Shown here: one piece after another, positions 33,791-42,707 of the stretch
How the letters are laid out: each line of letters starts with the position of its first letter
Numbering within the stretch: position 1 is the stretch's first letter
Source of the DNA: Haloarcula salina
GTDB taxonomy: Archaea > Halobacteriota > Halobacteria > Halobacteriales > Haloarculaceae
Assembly: GCF_010119195.1 (NCBI RefSeq)
Contig: NZ_WRXL01000003.1
Coordinates: 171,539-235,538, forward strand
Length of the DNA: 64,000 nucleotides
Reading direction: 5' to 3'
Translations under genes and position numbers: made by a program
Notes under the pieces: model-generated
Seen by the model: the letters and a program-made list of their open reading frames with translations, nothing else
What the model was told of the DNA's origin: nothing
Database searches by the model: none

Positions 33791-36700
33791 TCAGCTACCG
33801 TACTGTGCTTCCGTGTAGACTTCGTCGTTCTCCACGAAGACCCAGTACGCGTTGCCCGGCTCGAAGTCGCCAGTCACGGTCTGGTACTGGAAGCCAGTAC
33901 CCTGCTGACCGTAGATCGGGGTGGCGCCGCTCACGGAGTTAACCGTGCCGAGCGCCGTTCCGTGGGGCTGTGCGCCTTCCTGCCAGTGTCCGACCAGATT
34001 CCATCCCTCGGTGAGGGACTGCTGGCCGGGCGTCGCCTCTGCGGCGGAGCCGCCGGTCGCGACGTTGTTGACGTTGACATCAGCAACGGCGCCGGAATTG
34101 AGCGTGACGATGTAGCCCTGGCCGCCCTCGATCTCGGAGAAGTCCTGCTTGCTGTCGGACTTGTCCGGGTTGTAGGTCTTCCAGGTGCCCTGGTCGTACG
34201 TCATGATGTTGTCCACCTTGTCCGCGCCGATCTCGTCGACCAGCGTGCTCGCGCTGAGCGTGCCGGAAGCGGCGGGGATAGAGACGAAGTTCTGGCCAGC
34301 GCTGAGGTCGAGCTTGAGCGTGTGAACGGCCGCAGTGCCTTCGGACGAGTCACTGCCGGCCGCCTCCACGAGGACTCCCGAATCGTAGCTCACTTCGGGA
34401 CTGTCGCCAGTCTGGAAGTTCGCCGGAGCGCTGATTTCGACGACGTTGTCGCCGTCGGTCTCGCTCACGATGGTAGCGTCGGACCCGCCGACAGTGAAGT
34501 CGACCGTGCCCGTTGCGTCGACCGGCTCGTCGAACGCGACAGCAATCGTTGTGCTACCACCGTCCGCGTCCGTGATGTACGCGTCGGTGATCTGCGGTGC
34601 CGATTCGTCAACCTCCTCGTTGTTCACGAAGTCGGAACCGGTGTTACCGGCGGCATCCGATCCGGTCGCAAAGAGGTCGTACTGACCGTCACGTGGTGCA
34701 TCGTACGTCCCTGTGTAGGTGAACGAGCCGTCCTCGTTCTGGGTCGCACTGAAGTTCTCCGCGAGCGTGAGCGTCGTGTCGGACTCGTCGGTGAGCGACG
34801 GGAAGACGCCGGCCGGTGCCGTCGTCTCATCCGTCGTGATGTCGACACTCAGGCTGTCAAGCTGTTCGCTGGAGTCGACAGTGATGTCGAGCACAGAGTC
34901 GGAGTCGCCACGCTCGACAGTCATCGTGACCGAGGGGGCGACGCTGTCACCGAGAACGTAGGAGGTCTCAGCGACGCCGTTGCCTTCGGAGTCGTAGACG
35001 GCGTCAGCGCTGACGCCGATTTCGTCGCTACCGAGGTCGCCGCTGGCGACATCGGCATCAAGCGTGATGGTGGCAGTCGTGTCACCGGCAGTGTGATCGA
35101 CACTGACGATGGCAGACGCACCACCGCTGTTCGCGTCGGTGTAGGCGAAGTTCGATGCGGTCAGGTCACCAGTCGCGTCGGCGTTCGCGTAGGCCGCCTC
35201 GTCGAAGTCGACGGTGACCGTCGTGGAGTTCGCCTCCGCTTCGACGCCGGTGAACTGGATGGTGTCGTCGTCTTCGACGGTTACAGTGTTATCGACGCTG
35301 TTGCCGGCGTTGTCGGTAACGCCGGGGGCACTCACGGTAGCGTCACCGATGTCAGCGGCCGTCAGGTCGCTGCCAACGGTCAGTCGATACGTGACAGTGT
35401 CACCGTTGTCGATTTCGTAGACATTGTCAACAGTGATCGTGTTCCCGTCAGCGTCCGTGACGCCGAAGTCGCTCCCGAGCGTGTTCGTGACGTCTTCGTC
35501 GAACTTGACGTACACGAAGTCCGTTCCCGCATCGGCCTCGGCGGCGGTGATCGACGGGACATCCGTGTCTTTGGTCTCCGTGACCGAGTTGCTCGCCGTG
35601 TTGCCGCCGGCGTCAGTTCGGGTCACGTCGACGGTGACCTGCCCGTCAGCGAACGTACTGGTGTCGAAGGTACCGACATCGACACTGGACTGACCGGCAG
35701 CCACGGTCGCAGACTTCGTGCGCGTGTCAGAGCTACCGGGGTCGTTCAGTGTAACCTTGACACTACCCGGTTCGGTAACTCCGAGGTTCACGGTGACAGT
35801 GTAGCTGCCAGCGTTGTTGCTGTTGATCACGTTGTCGGAGACAGTCGGCGTGCTCGGCGAGGTGGTGTCCTGCACCACGACGCCAGCAGTACCGACGTAC
35901 GTTCCCGAGTCGTCGAAGTCCTCGATAGCGTTCTCCCGCGCACCGACGAGATCGGCGTCGAGATCGTTGCTGACTATGTCATCGTCCAGACGGAGTGTCG
36001 CCTTCTTGATGCCGTCGTTAGCGATGTTGTCGCCGTCCTCGTCGAGAGCGGGCGTCGTACTGACGACCTCGTCGATGGCGGTCGCGCCACCGTTGTTGAC
36101 ATCCTGGTAGCTGAAGTCGTCAGCGCTGAGCGTGCCGTCGGCCGCCGAGACCGGCTCGGAGAACGTCACCGTCACGGTGTCGTCTCCGGCGTCAGCCTCG
36201 GTAGTCATCGACGGAGTCGCCGACCGGATCGTGTACTCGACGTTGGTGGAGCCGGAGTTTCCGGCGGTGTCGTCGGCGCTCACGTCGAACCGGATGTCGC
36301 TGTCTTCGGTGTAAGAGATGCCAGCGCTAGCCGGGTCGACACTGAGCGTGTTCGCGTTCGCGTCCCAGGACACGCCGGCGTGGTCGGTGGTGACCCCGTC
36401 GAGGAGAACCTTTTCTGTATCCTTACCGTCGTCGACCGTCGCGGTGAGCGTGATCGAGGCCGAATCGACACCGGTCGTATCGCCGGCCACCGCACTGCCG
36501 GCCGGGTCGTCGTTGATGTCGATGGTGAAGGTCGGTGTCGTGCTCGACGTGTCGAGACTGTCGCCCGAGAACGCCGGCGCGGTCGAGTCGACCTGCACGT
36601 TGTCACTGCTCGTGGTGAACGTGTCCGAGTTGCCGGCCTGGTCTTCTGCAACCACCTGGATCTGGTAGGTGCTGTCTTCGACCTGCGTGTCGTCAGCACC

Positions 36701-38638
36701 CTTACTGTTGCTGTCGAAGTCCGTCAGATCGAGCGTGACGGTCTTTGTACTGCCGTCGTCGACGTACTCGTTGTCCTGAATGTCCCACGTGTACGTGCCG
36801 CCGTCGTCGGTGTCAACGAGTTTGATCTGAGCGAGGTCCGGGTAGTTCTCCGTGTAAGCGTACCCGACCTGCAGCGTCTCGGTAGTCGGGTCGCTGATAG
36901 TGACATCGCTACCAGGCGTGACACTGCCCGAGGACGGCGAACTGTCGTCAACGCTGACGATGTTGGCCGGCGACGAAGCCGAACCGCCGTTGTCGCCAGC
37001 GTCGGTCAGAGAGAGTTCGACCGTGTAGTTCTGTCCGTCGACGAGCGCGCCACCGGCGTTGTTGCCGTCGGTCGTCCCGTCGGCGGTGTCGAGGTCGAGC
37101 GTACGGGTGTTGTCAGAGTTATCACCCGCGTACCCGCTGTCGTCGACGTTGAAGGTCAGCGTGTCGCCGGTCGAACTGTTGACGAGCTTGATCGTCGCAC
37201 TGGACGGGTTCGTCTCAGTGTAGCTGTAGGTCACGTCGACAGTCTCAGTCGACTTGGTGACGACGAGGCTCGTGGGGCTGTCGACGGAAACGTCGGCCGG
37301 TGCCGTATTGTCGACAGTGATGGTACCCGACGCGGTGTCGGAGTTATCCACGTCGTCGGTTTCAGTCGCCTTGAGCGTGATGTCGCCGTCAGCGACGGCA
37401 GTCGAATCCCACTGCTTGGGGCTGGAGATTTTCGTGTAGCTCTGGCCACCGTCAGTGCTGTACTCGTAGGTCGTCGTGGCGTCGGCAGCGGAGTCGGAGA
37501 ACAGACCCGTCACGTCGACGGTGCCACCGATGACACCGTCACTCGGGAAGTTCGTGCTCACCGACGGCGATTTGGTGTCGACGGTGAACTCGAAGGACGT
37601 ATCGCCGGAGAGGGCGTTGCTACCGTCCGACGCGCCCGCGAGATCGACCGTTCCGGTCACGTCCTCGTTGTTGTCGTTGATCGTCGCCGAGGTCCCGGTC
37701 CACGTATCGCTGTCAAGCGAATCCTGGGAAACGGTGACCGAACCCTGCTGTAGGTTGTTGAGCGTGACAGTGTCGACCGAACTCATCGACTCACTGAACG
37801 TGATCTCGACGGAGACGGAACTTCCGGTGTCGCTGTCGGTGACCGGGTCCGGCGTCACCGTCACAGTGTTGACGACCGGGTTCGCGCCGTCAGCGGGCGT
37901 ACTCTTCGCACCGTTAGCCAGGAGGTTGCCAGCCAGGTCGGCCGTCGTTCCCTGGGTATAGCTCACTTCCGGCGTTACGCCTGTGTCCAGACTCCCGGAT
38001 TCGACCAGATTCAGCGTGTACGTACTCGCGTCCTGGTCGCCAGCGTCGTCGACGCTATCTATCGTGTACCCGTTGACGCTGTAGTCGCCAGCGTTGACGT
38101 TCTCGACATCCTCAGAGAACGTCAGGTCGATGGCGTCAATCTTGCCGTTGTTGTCGCTGTCGGCTGTCGTGGACGAGGTAATCGTCGGAGCTGTGTCGTC
38201 CACGGTGAGCGTTGCGCTCGTATCGTAGAATGTGGACGGATCGGACACAGCGTACGACGTGTCGTCGTTTCCGTCGCCGTTACCTTCCTCGATGACGTGA
38301 ATCGTGTAGTCACCTTCACCATTGCTGATGTAGTTGCTCACCGTGAACGTCGTCGAGGCATCCCCGTTGGCATCAGTGGTAACGGTCGCGATGTGTTCAC
38401 CGGATTCGATAGAGTTGCTTTGGTCGCTATCAATAGCGAACGTGAGGTCGTTACCGGGTGTCTGTGCGTCAGCAGTGACTGTGACAGAATTCGACGACTG
38501 CGCCGGATTCTTATCGACAGTCAGGTTAGCCGCTGTAGCCGCGGCTGCTCCCGTGAACGCAACAGTCGCCCCGAAAACGGAGACGACCATCAGCGCCGCG
38601 AGGAAGAGCGCGCGCAACTTCTCTGCGGTTCCTGTCAT
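33791..38638 (-). CDS. Giant surface glycoprotein (S-layer type)
   Basis: A 1,615-residue exported protein. The N-terminus TAEKLRALFLAALMVVSVFG is the special haloarchaeal surface-glycoprotein signal peptide, cut after about residue 34. The body is a chain of Ig-like beta-sandwich repeats marked by DDTAPTI, DTAPAFS, DVPSITAA, DTTSPSTP and VAPSVTM, many of the type LTFSEDVENV or VTFSEPVSA. Thr/Ser-rich, N-x-S/T sequons suggest glycosylation. The C-terminal 200 residues (NFVSIPAASGTLS, GWNLVGHWQEG) form a separate domain. There is no PGF-CTERM or other membrane anchor. It is likely a major cell-envelope protein. Confidence 0.85.
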   Translation of the reverse strand: MTGTAEKLRALFLAALMVVSVFGATVAFTGAAAATAANLTVDKNPAQSSNSVTVTADAQTPGNDLTFAIDSDQSNSIESGEHIATVTTDANGDASTTFTVSNYISNGEGDYTIHVIEEGNGDGNDDTSYAVSDPSTFYDTSATLTVDDTAPTITSSTTADSDNNGKIDAIDLTFSEDVENVNAGDYSVNGYTIDSVDDAGDQDASTYTLNLVESGSLDTGVTPEVSYTQGTTADLAGNLLANGAKSTPADGANPVVNTVTVTPDPVTDSDTGSSVSVEITFSESMSSVDTVTLNNLQQGSVTVSQDSLDSDTWTGTSATINDNNEDVTGTVDLAGASDGSNALSGDTSFEFTVDTKSPSVSTNFPSDGVIGGTVDVTGLFSDSAADATTTYEYSTDGGQSYTKISSPKQWDSTAVADGDITLKATETDDVDNSDTASGTITVDNTAPADVSVDSPTSLVVTKSTETVDVTYSYTETNPSSATIKLVNSSTGDTLTFNVDDSGYAGDNSDNTRTLDLDTADGTTDGNNAGGALVDGQNYTVELSLTDAGDNGGSASSPANIVSVDDSSPSSGSVTPGSDVTISDPTTETLQVGYAYTENYPDLAQIKLVDTDDGGTYTWDIQDNEYVDDGSTKTVTLDLTDFDSNSKGADDTQVEDSTYQIQVVAEDQAGNSDTFTTSSDNVQVDSTAPAFSGDSLDTSSTTPTFTIDINDDPAGSAVAGDTTGVDSASITLTATVDDGKDTEKVLLDGVTTDHAGVSWDANANTLSVDPASAGISYTEDSDIRFDVSADDTAGNSGSTNVEYTIRSATPSMTTEADAGDDTVTVTFSEPVSAADGTLSADDFSYQDVNNGGATAIDEVVSTTPALDEDGDNIANDGIKKATLRLDDDIVSNDLDADLVGARENAIEDFDDSGTYVGTAGVVVQDTTSPSTPTVSDNVINSNNAGSYTVTVNLGVTEPGSVKVTLNDPGSSDTRTKSATVAAGQSSVDVGTFDTSTFADGQVTVDVTRTDAGGNTASNSVTETKDTDVPSITAAEADAGTDFVYVKFDEDVTNTLGSDFGVTDADGNTITVDNVYEIDNGDTVTYRLTVGSDLTAADIGDATVSAPGVTDNAGNSVDNTVTVEDDDTIQFTGVEAEANSTTVTVDFDEAAYANADATGDLTASNFAYTDANSGGASAIVSVDHTAGDTTATITLDADVASGDLGSDEIGVSADAVYDSEGNGVAETSYVLGDSVAPSVTMTVERGDSDSVLDITVDSSEQLDSLSVDITTDETTAPAGVFPSLTDESDTTLTLAENFSATQNEDGSFTYTGTYDAPRDGQYDLFATGSDAAGNTGSDFVNNEEVDESAPQITDAYITDADGGSTTIAVAFDEPVDATGTVDFTVGGSDATIVSETDGDNVVEISAPANFQTGDSPEVSYDSGVLVEAAGSDSSEGTAAVHTLKLDLSAGQNFVSIPAASGTLSASTLVDEIGADKVDNIMTYDQGTWKTYNPDKSDSKQDFSEIEGGQGYIVTLNSGAVADVNVNNVATGGSAAEATPGQQSLTEGWNLVGHWQEGAQPHGTALGTVNSVSGATPIYGQQGTGFQYQTVTGDFEPGNAYWVFVENDEVYTEAQYGS

Positions 38639-39246
38639 AGATTGTGTCGTGTGTCTCTGTGTTGTCGTGGTCGAGATCGGTTAGCGAGCGATTCCCCGCC
38701 CTCGTATTGGTCCGGTAGTCACCCTATTCCAGTAGGGTAGGTATCTACTAACGGTACATAGTGGAGGCATATATCACAACTATCTTAACAGTTGTGGTCA
38801 CTAATCGCCGGGCGATCTCGCCGTCGGGCGGTTTAATTCTATGAAAGAAGTGAGAAAAGTACGGCCAACGTGCGTAAACAGCGGTAATTAGTTCCGTATC
38901 GCCTCGCAGCAGTCAGACCGGACCGGTCGAAGGCAGGGCCGAAACAGCGTGACAGTCGTCGTGCACCGAGCACGCGTCACGTCGTAGCACGTCACAAGGC
39001 GGGTGTGCCACTCCCGCGGCCCTCGGAACCGTCTCCTTCCACCCGCGAGTGCGTGGAAACCGCCGCCGAAAGCGATACCTCCGAAACTACGCGATGCGCG
39101 CATCGGTCGCTGTCTCGTTGCCAGCGACGGAGTGGCTGCTGAACGAAAATCTCCCTATCATATAGTGGTAGTATATACTTAAAGAACCCATAACGAAATA
39201 TATGGTTCCGGTACGTTTAATTTGTAAGATTAAGAGTGAGGAACCA
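38639..39246. promoter_or_regulatory. Long A/T-richer control region between surface gene and wHTH gene
   Basis: This is 608 bp without a supported gene. Upstream of the surface gene are two perfect inverted repeats. One at 38721-38738 has arms ACCCTA and TAGGGT with a 6-base gap. The other at 38775-38796 has arms CACAACT and AGTTGTG with an 8-base gap. TATA-like stretches occur at 38769-38775 (GTGATATATGCC on minus), implying a leader over 100 bases. Further right an A/T-rich block, 39150-39240, serves the plus-strand winged-helix gene. Confidence 0.5.
39216..39223 (+). promoter_or_regulatory. TATA box of winged-helix gene
   Basis: TTTAATTT is centred 27 bases before ATG 39247. This favours 39247 over the in-frame ATG at 39202, which would place the TATA box inside the coding region. 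Confidence 0.55.
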
Positions 39247-39549
39247 ATGAAACTGGTCACACCAACCGATTTCGAGATTCTTTCGTCTCTTTCAGATGGG
39301 AAGCGGAACAACGCCGTAAACATCGCTCACGAGTTAGACAGAGACAGAGCGTACATCAACACGCGACTGCCCGTTCTCAAGGACTACGGACTCGTCGAGA
39401 CGGTCGGCCCAGCACCGAACAGCGGCCTCTACGAGATCACGGCAAAAGGCAAGATCGCGGCCGAGAACCAGTCCACATACGCGGACGAAGAGACCGATTT
39501 CGAAGCGTTCCTCGACTCGAAGGTGCGAGAGGAGCACCCGGGCGAATAA
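39247..39549 (+). CDS. Winged helix-turn-helix regulator, PhiH1-repressor-like
   Basis: A 100-residue DNA-binding protein. The winged-helix core covers 1-75: FEILSSLSDGKRNNAVNIAHELDRD gives helices 1-2, AYINTRLPVLKDYGLVETVG the recognition helix, and GLYEITAKGK the wing. The tail is acidic (DEETDFEAFLDSKVREEHPGE). Such PhiH1-like repressor homologs are common haloarchaeal regulators, often near mobile or surface-protein regions. The A/T content around it is above the window norm. Target genes are unknown. Confidence 0.72.
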   Translation: MKLVTPTDFEILSSLSDGKRNNAVNIAHELDRDRAYINTRLPVLKDYGLVETVGPAPNSGLYEITAKGKIAAENQSTYADEETDFEAFLDSKVREEHPGE

Positions 39550-39611
39550 TCGCCGACGGGCATGCTCGGAGAACCACCGCGGTCCGCTCGCGGGAACGCC
39601 GGATGACGCCG

Positions 39612-39773
39612 TCAGTTCTGGTCTGTGTTTCGACGCTGTAATTCCTCAAGCGCCGCAAGCGCCAATTCGAGGTCTTCGACCGACCGCTCCAGCGACGCCT
39701 GAACGGTAGCGAAGTCGTGTTCGTCGACGTCGCCGAACAGGTCGCCGTCGTCGTTTCCCTTTCGGTACTGCAT
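39612..39773 (-). CDS. Small acidic coiled protein
   Basis: A 53-residue product starting MQYRKGNDDGDLFGDVDEHDF with a likely helix TVQASLERSVEDLELALAALEELQRR. ATG 39773 is chosen because residues upstream (toward 39932) are Cys/Ser/Asn-rich and look unlike a haloarchaeal protein; a 106-residue reading is formally possible. The composition is acidic and haloarchaeal, but I recognise no family. It is convergent with the winged-helix gene, 62 bp apart. Confidence 0.45.
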   Translation of the reverse strand: MQYRKGNDDGDLFGDVDEHDFATVQASLERSVEDLELALAALEELQRRNTDQN

Positions 39774-40183
39774 CAGATTTACTTGTGCTACAGAATCGTT
39801 ACACGAATTCGACGCGGAGGTGAGTGATTTGGAAATCACCCAAAATAATTCGTTGGTAGACGAGTGAGTATCAAACCGTTCGGATTGTTCCTCTTGCTTC
39901 CCCTGTTCACACACAGGCCCCATGTTATGCATGTTCTACTGTTTATCTCATATAGTACTTGTCAATACAGGCCTAAATTGATACTGAATTATAACATATA
40001 AAGAACTTTATTCCTATTGTAATCAATTTTGATTTTCGGATTCGGGCGAGAGGGTGGCTCCGAGCGTCGCGCGACTACCCGCCTCAGTTCGACGAGCGAA
40101 GAGCGCGTGGTTGTCGATCACTGAAATTCATGTCGACAGCGTGTGGCAAATGGTTAAGTGCGCTGCGAAGCTCGGTGAAAGTG
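39774..40183. other. AT-rich intergenic region upstream of orc1/cdc6
   Basis: This 410-bp stretch holds no supported gene and includes one of the most A/T-rich blocks of the window (about 39935-40040). It includes a perfect inverted repeat AATCAA-TT-TTGATT at 40021-40034 and a copy of TCATATAGT (39948-39956) also present upstream of the winged-helix gene (39158-39166). GGTTAAGTG near 40153 is a plausible TATA for orc1. I find no clear haloarchaeal origin recognition box (G-run next to a TTTCA/TGAAAC-type element), so an origin is unproven. Confidence 0.4.
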
Positions 40184-41311
40184 ATGAGCGACGATCCCGA
40201 GGACCGGATGCTCGGCTGGGACGAGTCCGTCTTTCGGGACGAACACGTCTTCGAGATCGACTGGCTCCCGGAGACGTTCAAACACCGGGACACGCAGATG
40301 GAGACGCTGAAGTACGCGCTGCGGCCGGCCGTCCGCGGCTCGCGCCCGCTCAACGTCATCGCCCGCGGGCCGCCGGGGACGGGCAAGACGACGGCCACGC
40401 AGATCATGTTCGACGAGCTGACCGCACAGACCGAGGTCAAGGCCGTGCGGGTGAACTGCCAGATGGACTCGACGCGCTACGCCGTCTTCTCGCGGCTGTT
40501 CGCCGAGATCTTCGAGTACGAGCCGCCGGCCTCGGGCATCTCCTTCAAGAAGCTGTTCTCCCAGATCACGGACAAGCTGGTCGAGGAGGACGAGGTGCTG
40601 GTCGTCGCGCTGGACGACGTGAACTACCTGTTCTACGAGAACGAGGCCAGCGACACGCTGTACTCGCTGCTGCGCGCCCACGAGGCCCACTCGGGTGCGA
40701 AGATCGGCGTCATCTGCGTCTCCTCGGACCTCGACCTCGACGTGATCGAGGCGCTCGACACGCGCGTCCAGTCGGTGTTTCGCCCCGAAGAGGTGTACTT
40801 CAACAAGTACGGGCAGGCCGAGATCGTCGACATCCTCGACGAGCGGGTCGACCGGGGCTTCAACGAGGGCGTCGTCGGTCCGACGGTGCTGGACCGCGTG
40901 GCCGAACTGACCGCGGAGCAGGGCGGCGACCTCCGCGTCGGCATCGACCTCCTGCGGCGGGCCGGCATGAACGCCGAGATGCGCGCCTCCCGCTCGGTCG
41001 AACCGGAGGACGTGGAGGCGGCCTACGACAAGTCGAAATACGTCCACCTCTCGCGCCGGCTGCGGGAGCTCTCGGAGTCCGAGGCGTCGCTGGTCGAGGT
41101 CATCGCCGACCACGACGGCCAGCGCGCCGGCGACATCTACGAGGCGTTCACCGAGCAGACCGACCTCGGCTACACGCGCTACTCCGAGATAATCAACAAG
41201 CTCGACCAGCTGGACATCATCGACGCCGACTACACCAACGTCGAGGGGCGGGGCCGCTCGCGCGAACTGACGCTCAACTACGACGCCGACGCGGTGCTGG
41301 AGCGGCTGTAA
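40184..41311 (+). CDS. orc1: Orc1/Cdc6 family replication initiator
   Basis: A 375-residue AAA+ protein. Walker A is RGPPGTGKTT at residues 61-70 and Walker B is VVALDDVNYL near 140. Sensor 2 lies in GGDLRVGIDLLRRAG, and a C-terminal winged helix (about 290-375) contains TRYSEIINKLDQLDIID. It binds origins and loads MCM. Haloarchaea have many paralogs, only some tied to an origin; this is a shorter-than-average copy. ATG 40184 gives MSDDPEDRMLGWDESVF, the usual form for this subgroup. Confidence 0.9.
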   Translation: MSDDPEDRMLGWDESVFRDEHVFEIDWLPETFKHRDTQMETLKYALRPAVRGSRPLNVIARGPPGTGKTTATQIMFDELTAQTEVKAVRVNCQMDSTRYAVFSRLFAEIFEYEPPASGISFKKLFSQITDKLVEEDEVLVVALDDVNYLFYENEASDTLYSLLRAHEAHSGAKIGVICVSSDLDLDVIEALDTRVQSVFRPEEVYFNKYGQAEIVDILDERVDRGFNEGVVGPTVLDRVAELTAEQGGDLRVGIDLLRRAGMNAEMRASRSVEPEDVEAAYDKSKYVHLSRRLRELSESEASLVEVIADHDGQRAGDIYEAFTEQTDLGYTRYSEIINKLDQLDIIDADYTNVEGRGRSRELTLNYDADAVLERL

Positions 41312-41339
41312 TACAGCGTATCAAAACGCATCCGCGGAG

Positions 41340-42125
41340 TCACTCCATCTTCTCGAAGGTCGTCTCGGCCCACTGGACGGCGTAGTCGGCCCCGTACTGC
41401 AGGTAGGCGTCGGTGTCGAGCGCGGCGAACGGCGCGGGCAGGTCGAGGCCGTGTTTGACCCCGCTACAGGCGAGTTCTGCGGCCGCGGCGAACGCCGTCC
41501 GGCCCTGTGCCATCTCGGTCGGCAGGTCGTCGAGCCGGGGCGTCAGCCGCTCGCCGGTGTCGGCCCACGCCGCGTGGAGGTCGGGGTAGTCGTCGGCCCA
41601 GTCCGCGAACTCGCGGCGGGTCCGGAGGCCGAGGTAGGCGTCGTACAGCGCCGCCGCGAGCTGGTACTGGTCGGTCGGGTCGAGACGGGCGTCGGTGGCG
41701 CCGACGAGGTCGCGGTAGCGCTCGCCGAAGAAGCCCAGGAAGTGCTCCGGTTCGTCGAGGCTGACCTCGACGAGCGCCTCGGCGACGAGGAAGGCGACGA
41801 ACGGGTCCGGCGAGGTCTCCAGGCGCGGCTTGACGAACACGCAGGGCGGCGAGGTCTGGCGGGTCCACGCGACGCCGCCGTCGCCCGGCATCCCGATCGT
41901 GAGGTCGCCACCGACGTAGCGCCCGAGTAGTTCGGGAGCCGACGGCGGCAGCCAGTCGCCGTCGTAGGAGATCGGATCGACGCTGTCGGTCACGAGCAGG
42001 AGTTCCTCGGCGACCGCCGGGTCGAGCGTCTCGAAGTCGCGGTCGCAGTTCAGGACGAGCGCGTCGGGGGCGTAGGCGTCCCGTACCGCCGAGCACTCGT
42101 CGGTCAGCCGGCGCTCGGAGAACAT
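41340..42125 (-). CDS. Conserved haloarchaeal hypothetical protein
   Basis: A 261-residue soluble acidic protein starting MFSERRLTDECSAVRDAYAPD. No catalytic motif, signal peptide or membrane helix is visible. Recognisable blocks are LVLNCDRDFETLDP, LPPSAPELLGRYVGGDLTIG and a long helical second half with DQYQLAAALYDAYLGLRTR. I think it belongs to a haloarchaea-specific DUF but cannot name it with confidence. Its ATG directly follows the stop of the 31-residue membrane peptide gene, so the two are probably translated from one transcript. Confidence 0.6.
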   Translation of the reverse strand: MFSERRLTDECSAVRDAYAPDALVLNCDRDFETLDPAVAEELLLVTDSVDPISYDGDWLPPSAPELLGRYVGGDLTIGMPGDGGVAWTRQTSPPCVFVKPRLETSPDPFVAFLVAEALVEVSLDEPEHFLGFFGERYRDLVGATDARLDPTDQYQLAAALYDAYLGLRTRREFADWADDYPDLHAAWADTGERLTPRLDDLPTEMAQGRTAFAAAAELACSGVKHGLDLPAPFAALDTDAYLQYGADYAVQWAETTFEKME

Positions 42126-42221
42126 CTACGCCGAGAACATGACGAGGTTGAGGACGATAGCGATCGAGAGCAGTGCAGACGCGCCGATGGTCCCGAGAAC
42201 GATTTTCGTGGCCGTGCTCAT
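42126..42221 (-). CDS. 31-residue single-helix membrane peptide
   Basis: A very short gene encoding MSTATKIVLGTIGASALLSI plus AIVLNLVMFSA. Almost all of it is one hydrophobic helix with a small positive N-terminus, fit for a single-pass membrane peptide. It ends exactly one codon boundary before the ATG of the 261-residue gene (TAG then ATG), which supports real translation. Small membrane proteins of this sort are conserved in haloarchaea; function unknown. Confidence 0.5.
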   Translation of the reverse strand: MSTATKIVLGTIGASALLSIAIVLNLVMFSA

Positions 42222-42292
42222 GTGAGAGAGTATCTCGGGGCAGGTGTTAAATCTTGAGAAACGCCTTTGCGCTCGCCGCGAGGCGTCGACGT

Positions 42293-42679
42293 ATGGACCG
42301 TTCCCGCGTCTCGACCGGCACCGAGTGGGAGGAACACGTCGGCTACTCGCGCGCGATCCGGGCGGGCGACACCGTCCGCGTCGCCGGAACCATCGCCACG
42401 GACGACGACGGGGCCGTCGTCGCACCCGGCGACGCCTACGAGCAGACCAAACACGCCTTCGGCATCGTGGCCGACGCGCTCGCCGACCTCGACGCGGCGA
42501 TCGCGGACGTGGTCCAGACGCGCATGTACGTCACCGACATCGACGAGCAGGCCCGGGTCGGAGAGGCCCACAGCGAGTTCTTCGCCGACGTGCGACCCGT
42601 CGCGACGATGGTCGAGGTGAGCGGGCTGGCCGCGCCCGAGGCCGTCGTGGAAGTCGAGGCGGTCGCGCGGGTCGAGTGA
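42293..42679 (+). CDS. Rid family (RidA/YjgF-like) protein
   Basis: A 128-residue single-domain protein of the Rid superfamily. Conserved parts are STGTEWEEHVGYSRAIRAGD near the start, VRVAGTIATDDDG, the helix YEQTKHAFGIVADALADLDA and the final VEVSGLAAPEAVVEVEAVA. The catalytic Arg typical of RidA (usually in a TRM-x-VTD motif) is present in QTRMYVTDID. RidA deaminates reactive imines; other Rid groups differ, so the exact substrate is open. ATG 42293 matches the family start. Confidence 0.8.
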   Translation: MDRSRVSTGTEWEEHVGYSRAIRAGDTVRVAGTIATDDDGAVVAPGDAYEQTKHAFGIVADALADLDAAIADVVQTRMYVTDIDEQARVGEAHSEFFADVRPVATMVEVSGLAAPEAVVEVEAVARVE

Positions 42680-42707
42680 GCGGGCGGCGGCGGACCGCCG
42701 CCCCCGG

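Noticed and set aside
33734..37753. 1,339-residue open frame antisense to the surface glycoprotein
   Set aside because: It is a by-product of GC-rich codon use on the other strand. It has no signal, no domain and an Arg/Val-rich composition unlike real haloarchaeal proteins.
39774..40183. Replication origin next to orc1
   Set aside because: No recognisable origin recognition boxes; many haloarchaeal orc1 paralogs have no origin. Kept only as a low-interest possibility.
41340..42221. Frame extending from the 31-residue peptide through upstream sequence to 42425
   Set aside because: The upstream part is Arg/Pro-rich shadow of the Rid gene; the only plausible start is ATG 42221.
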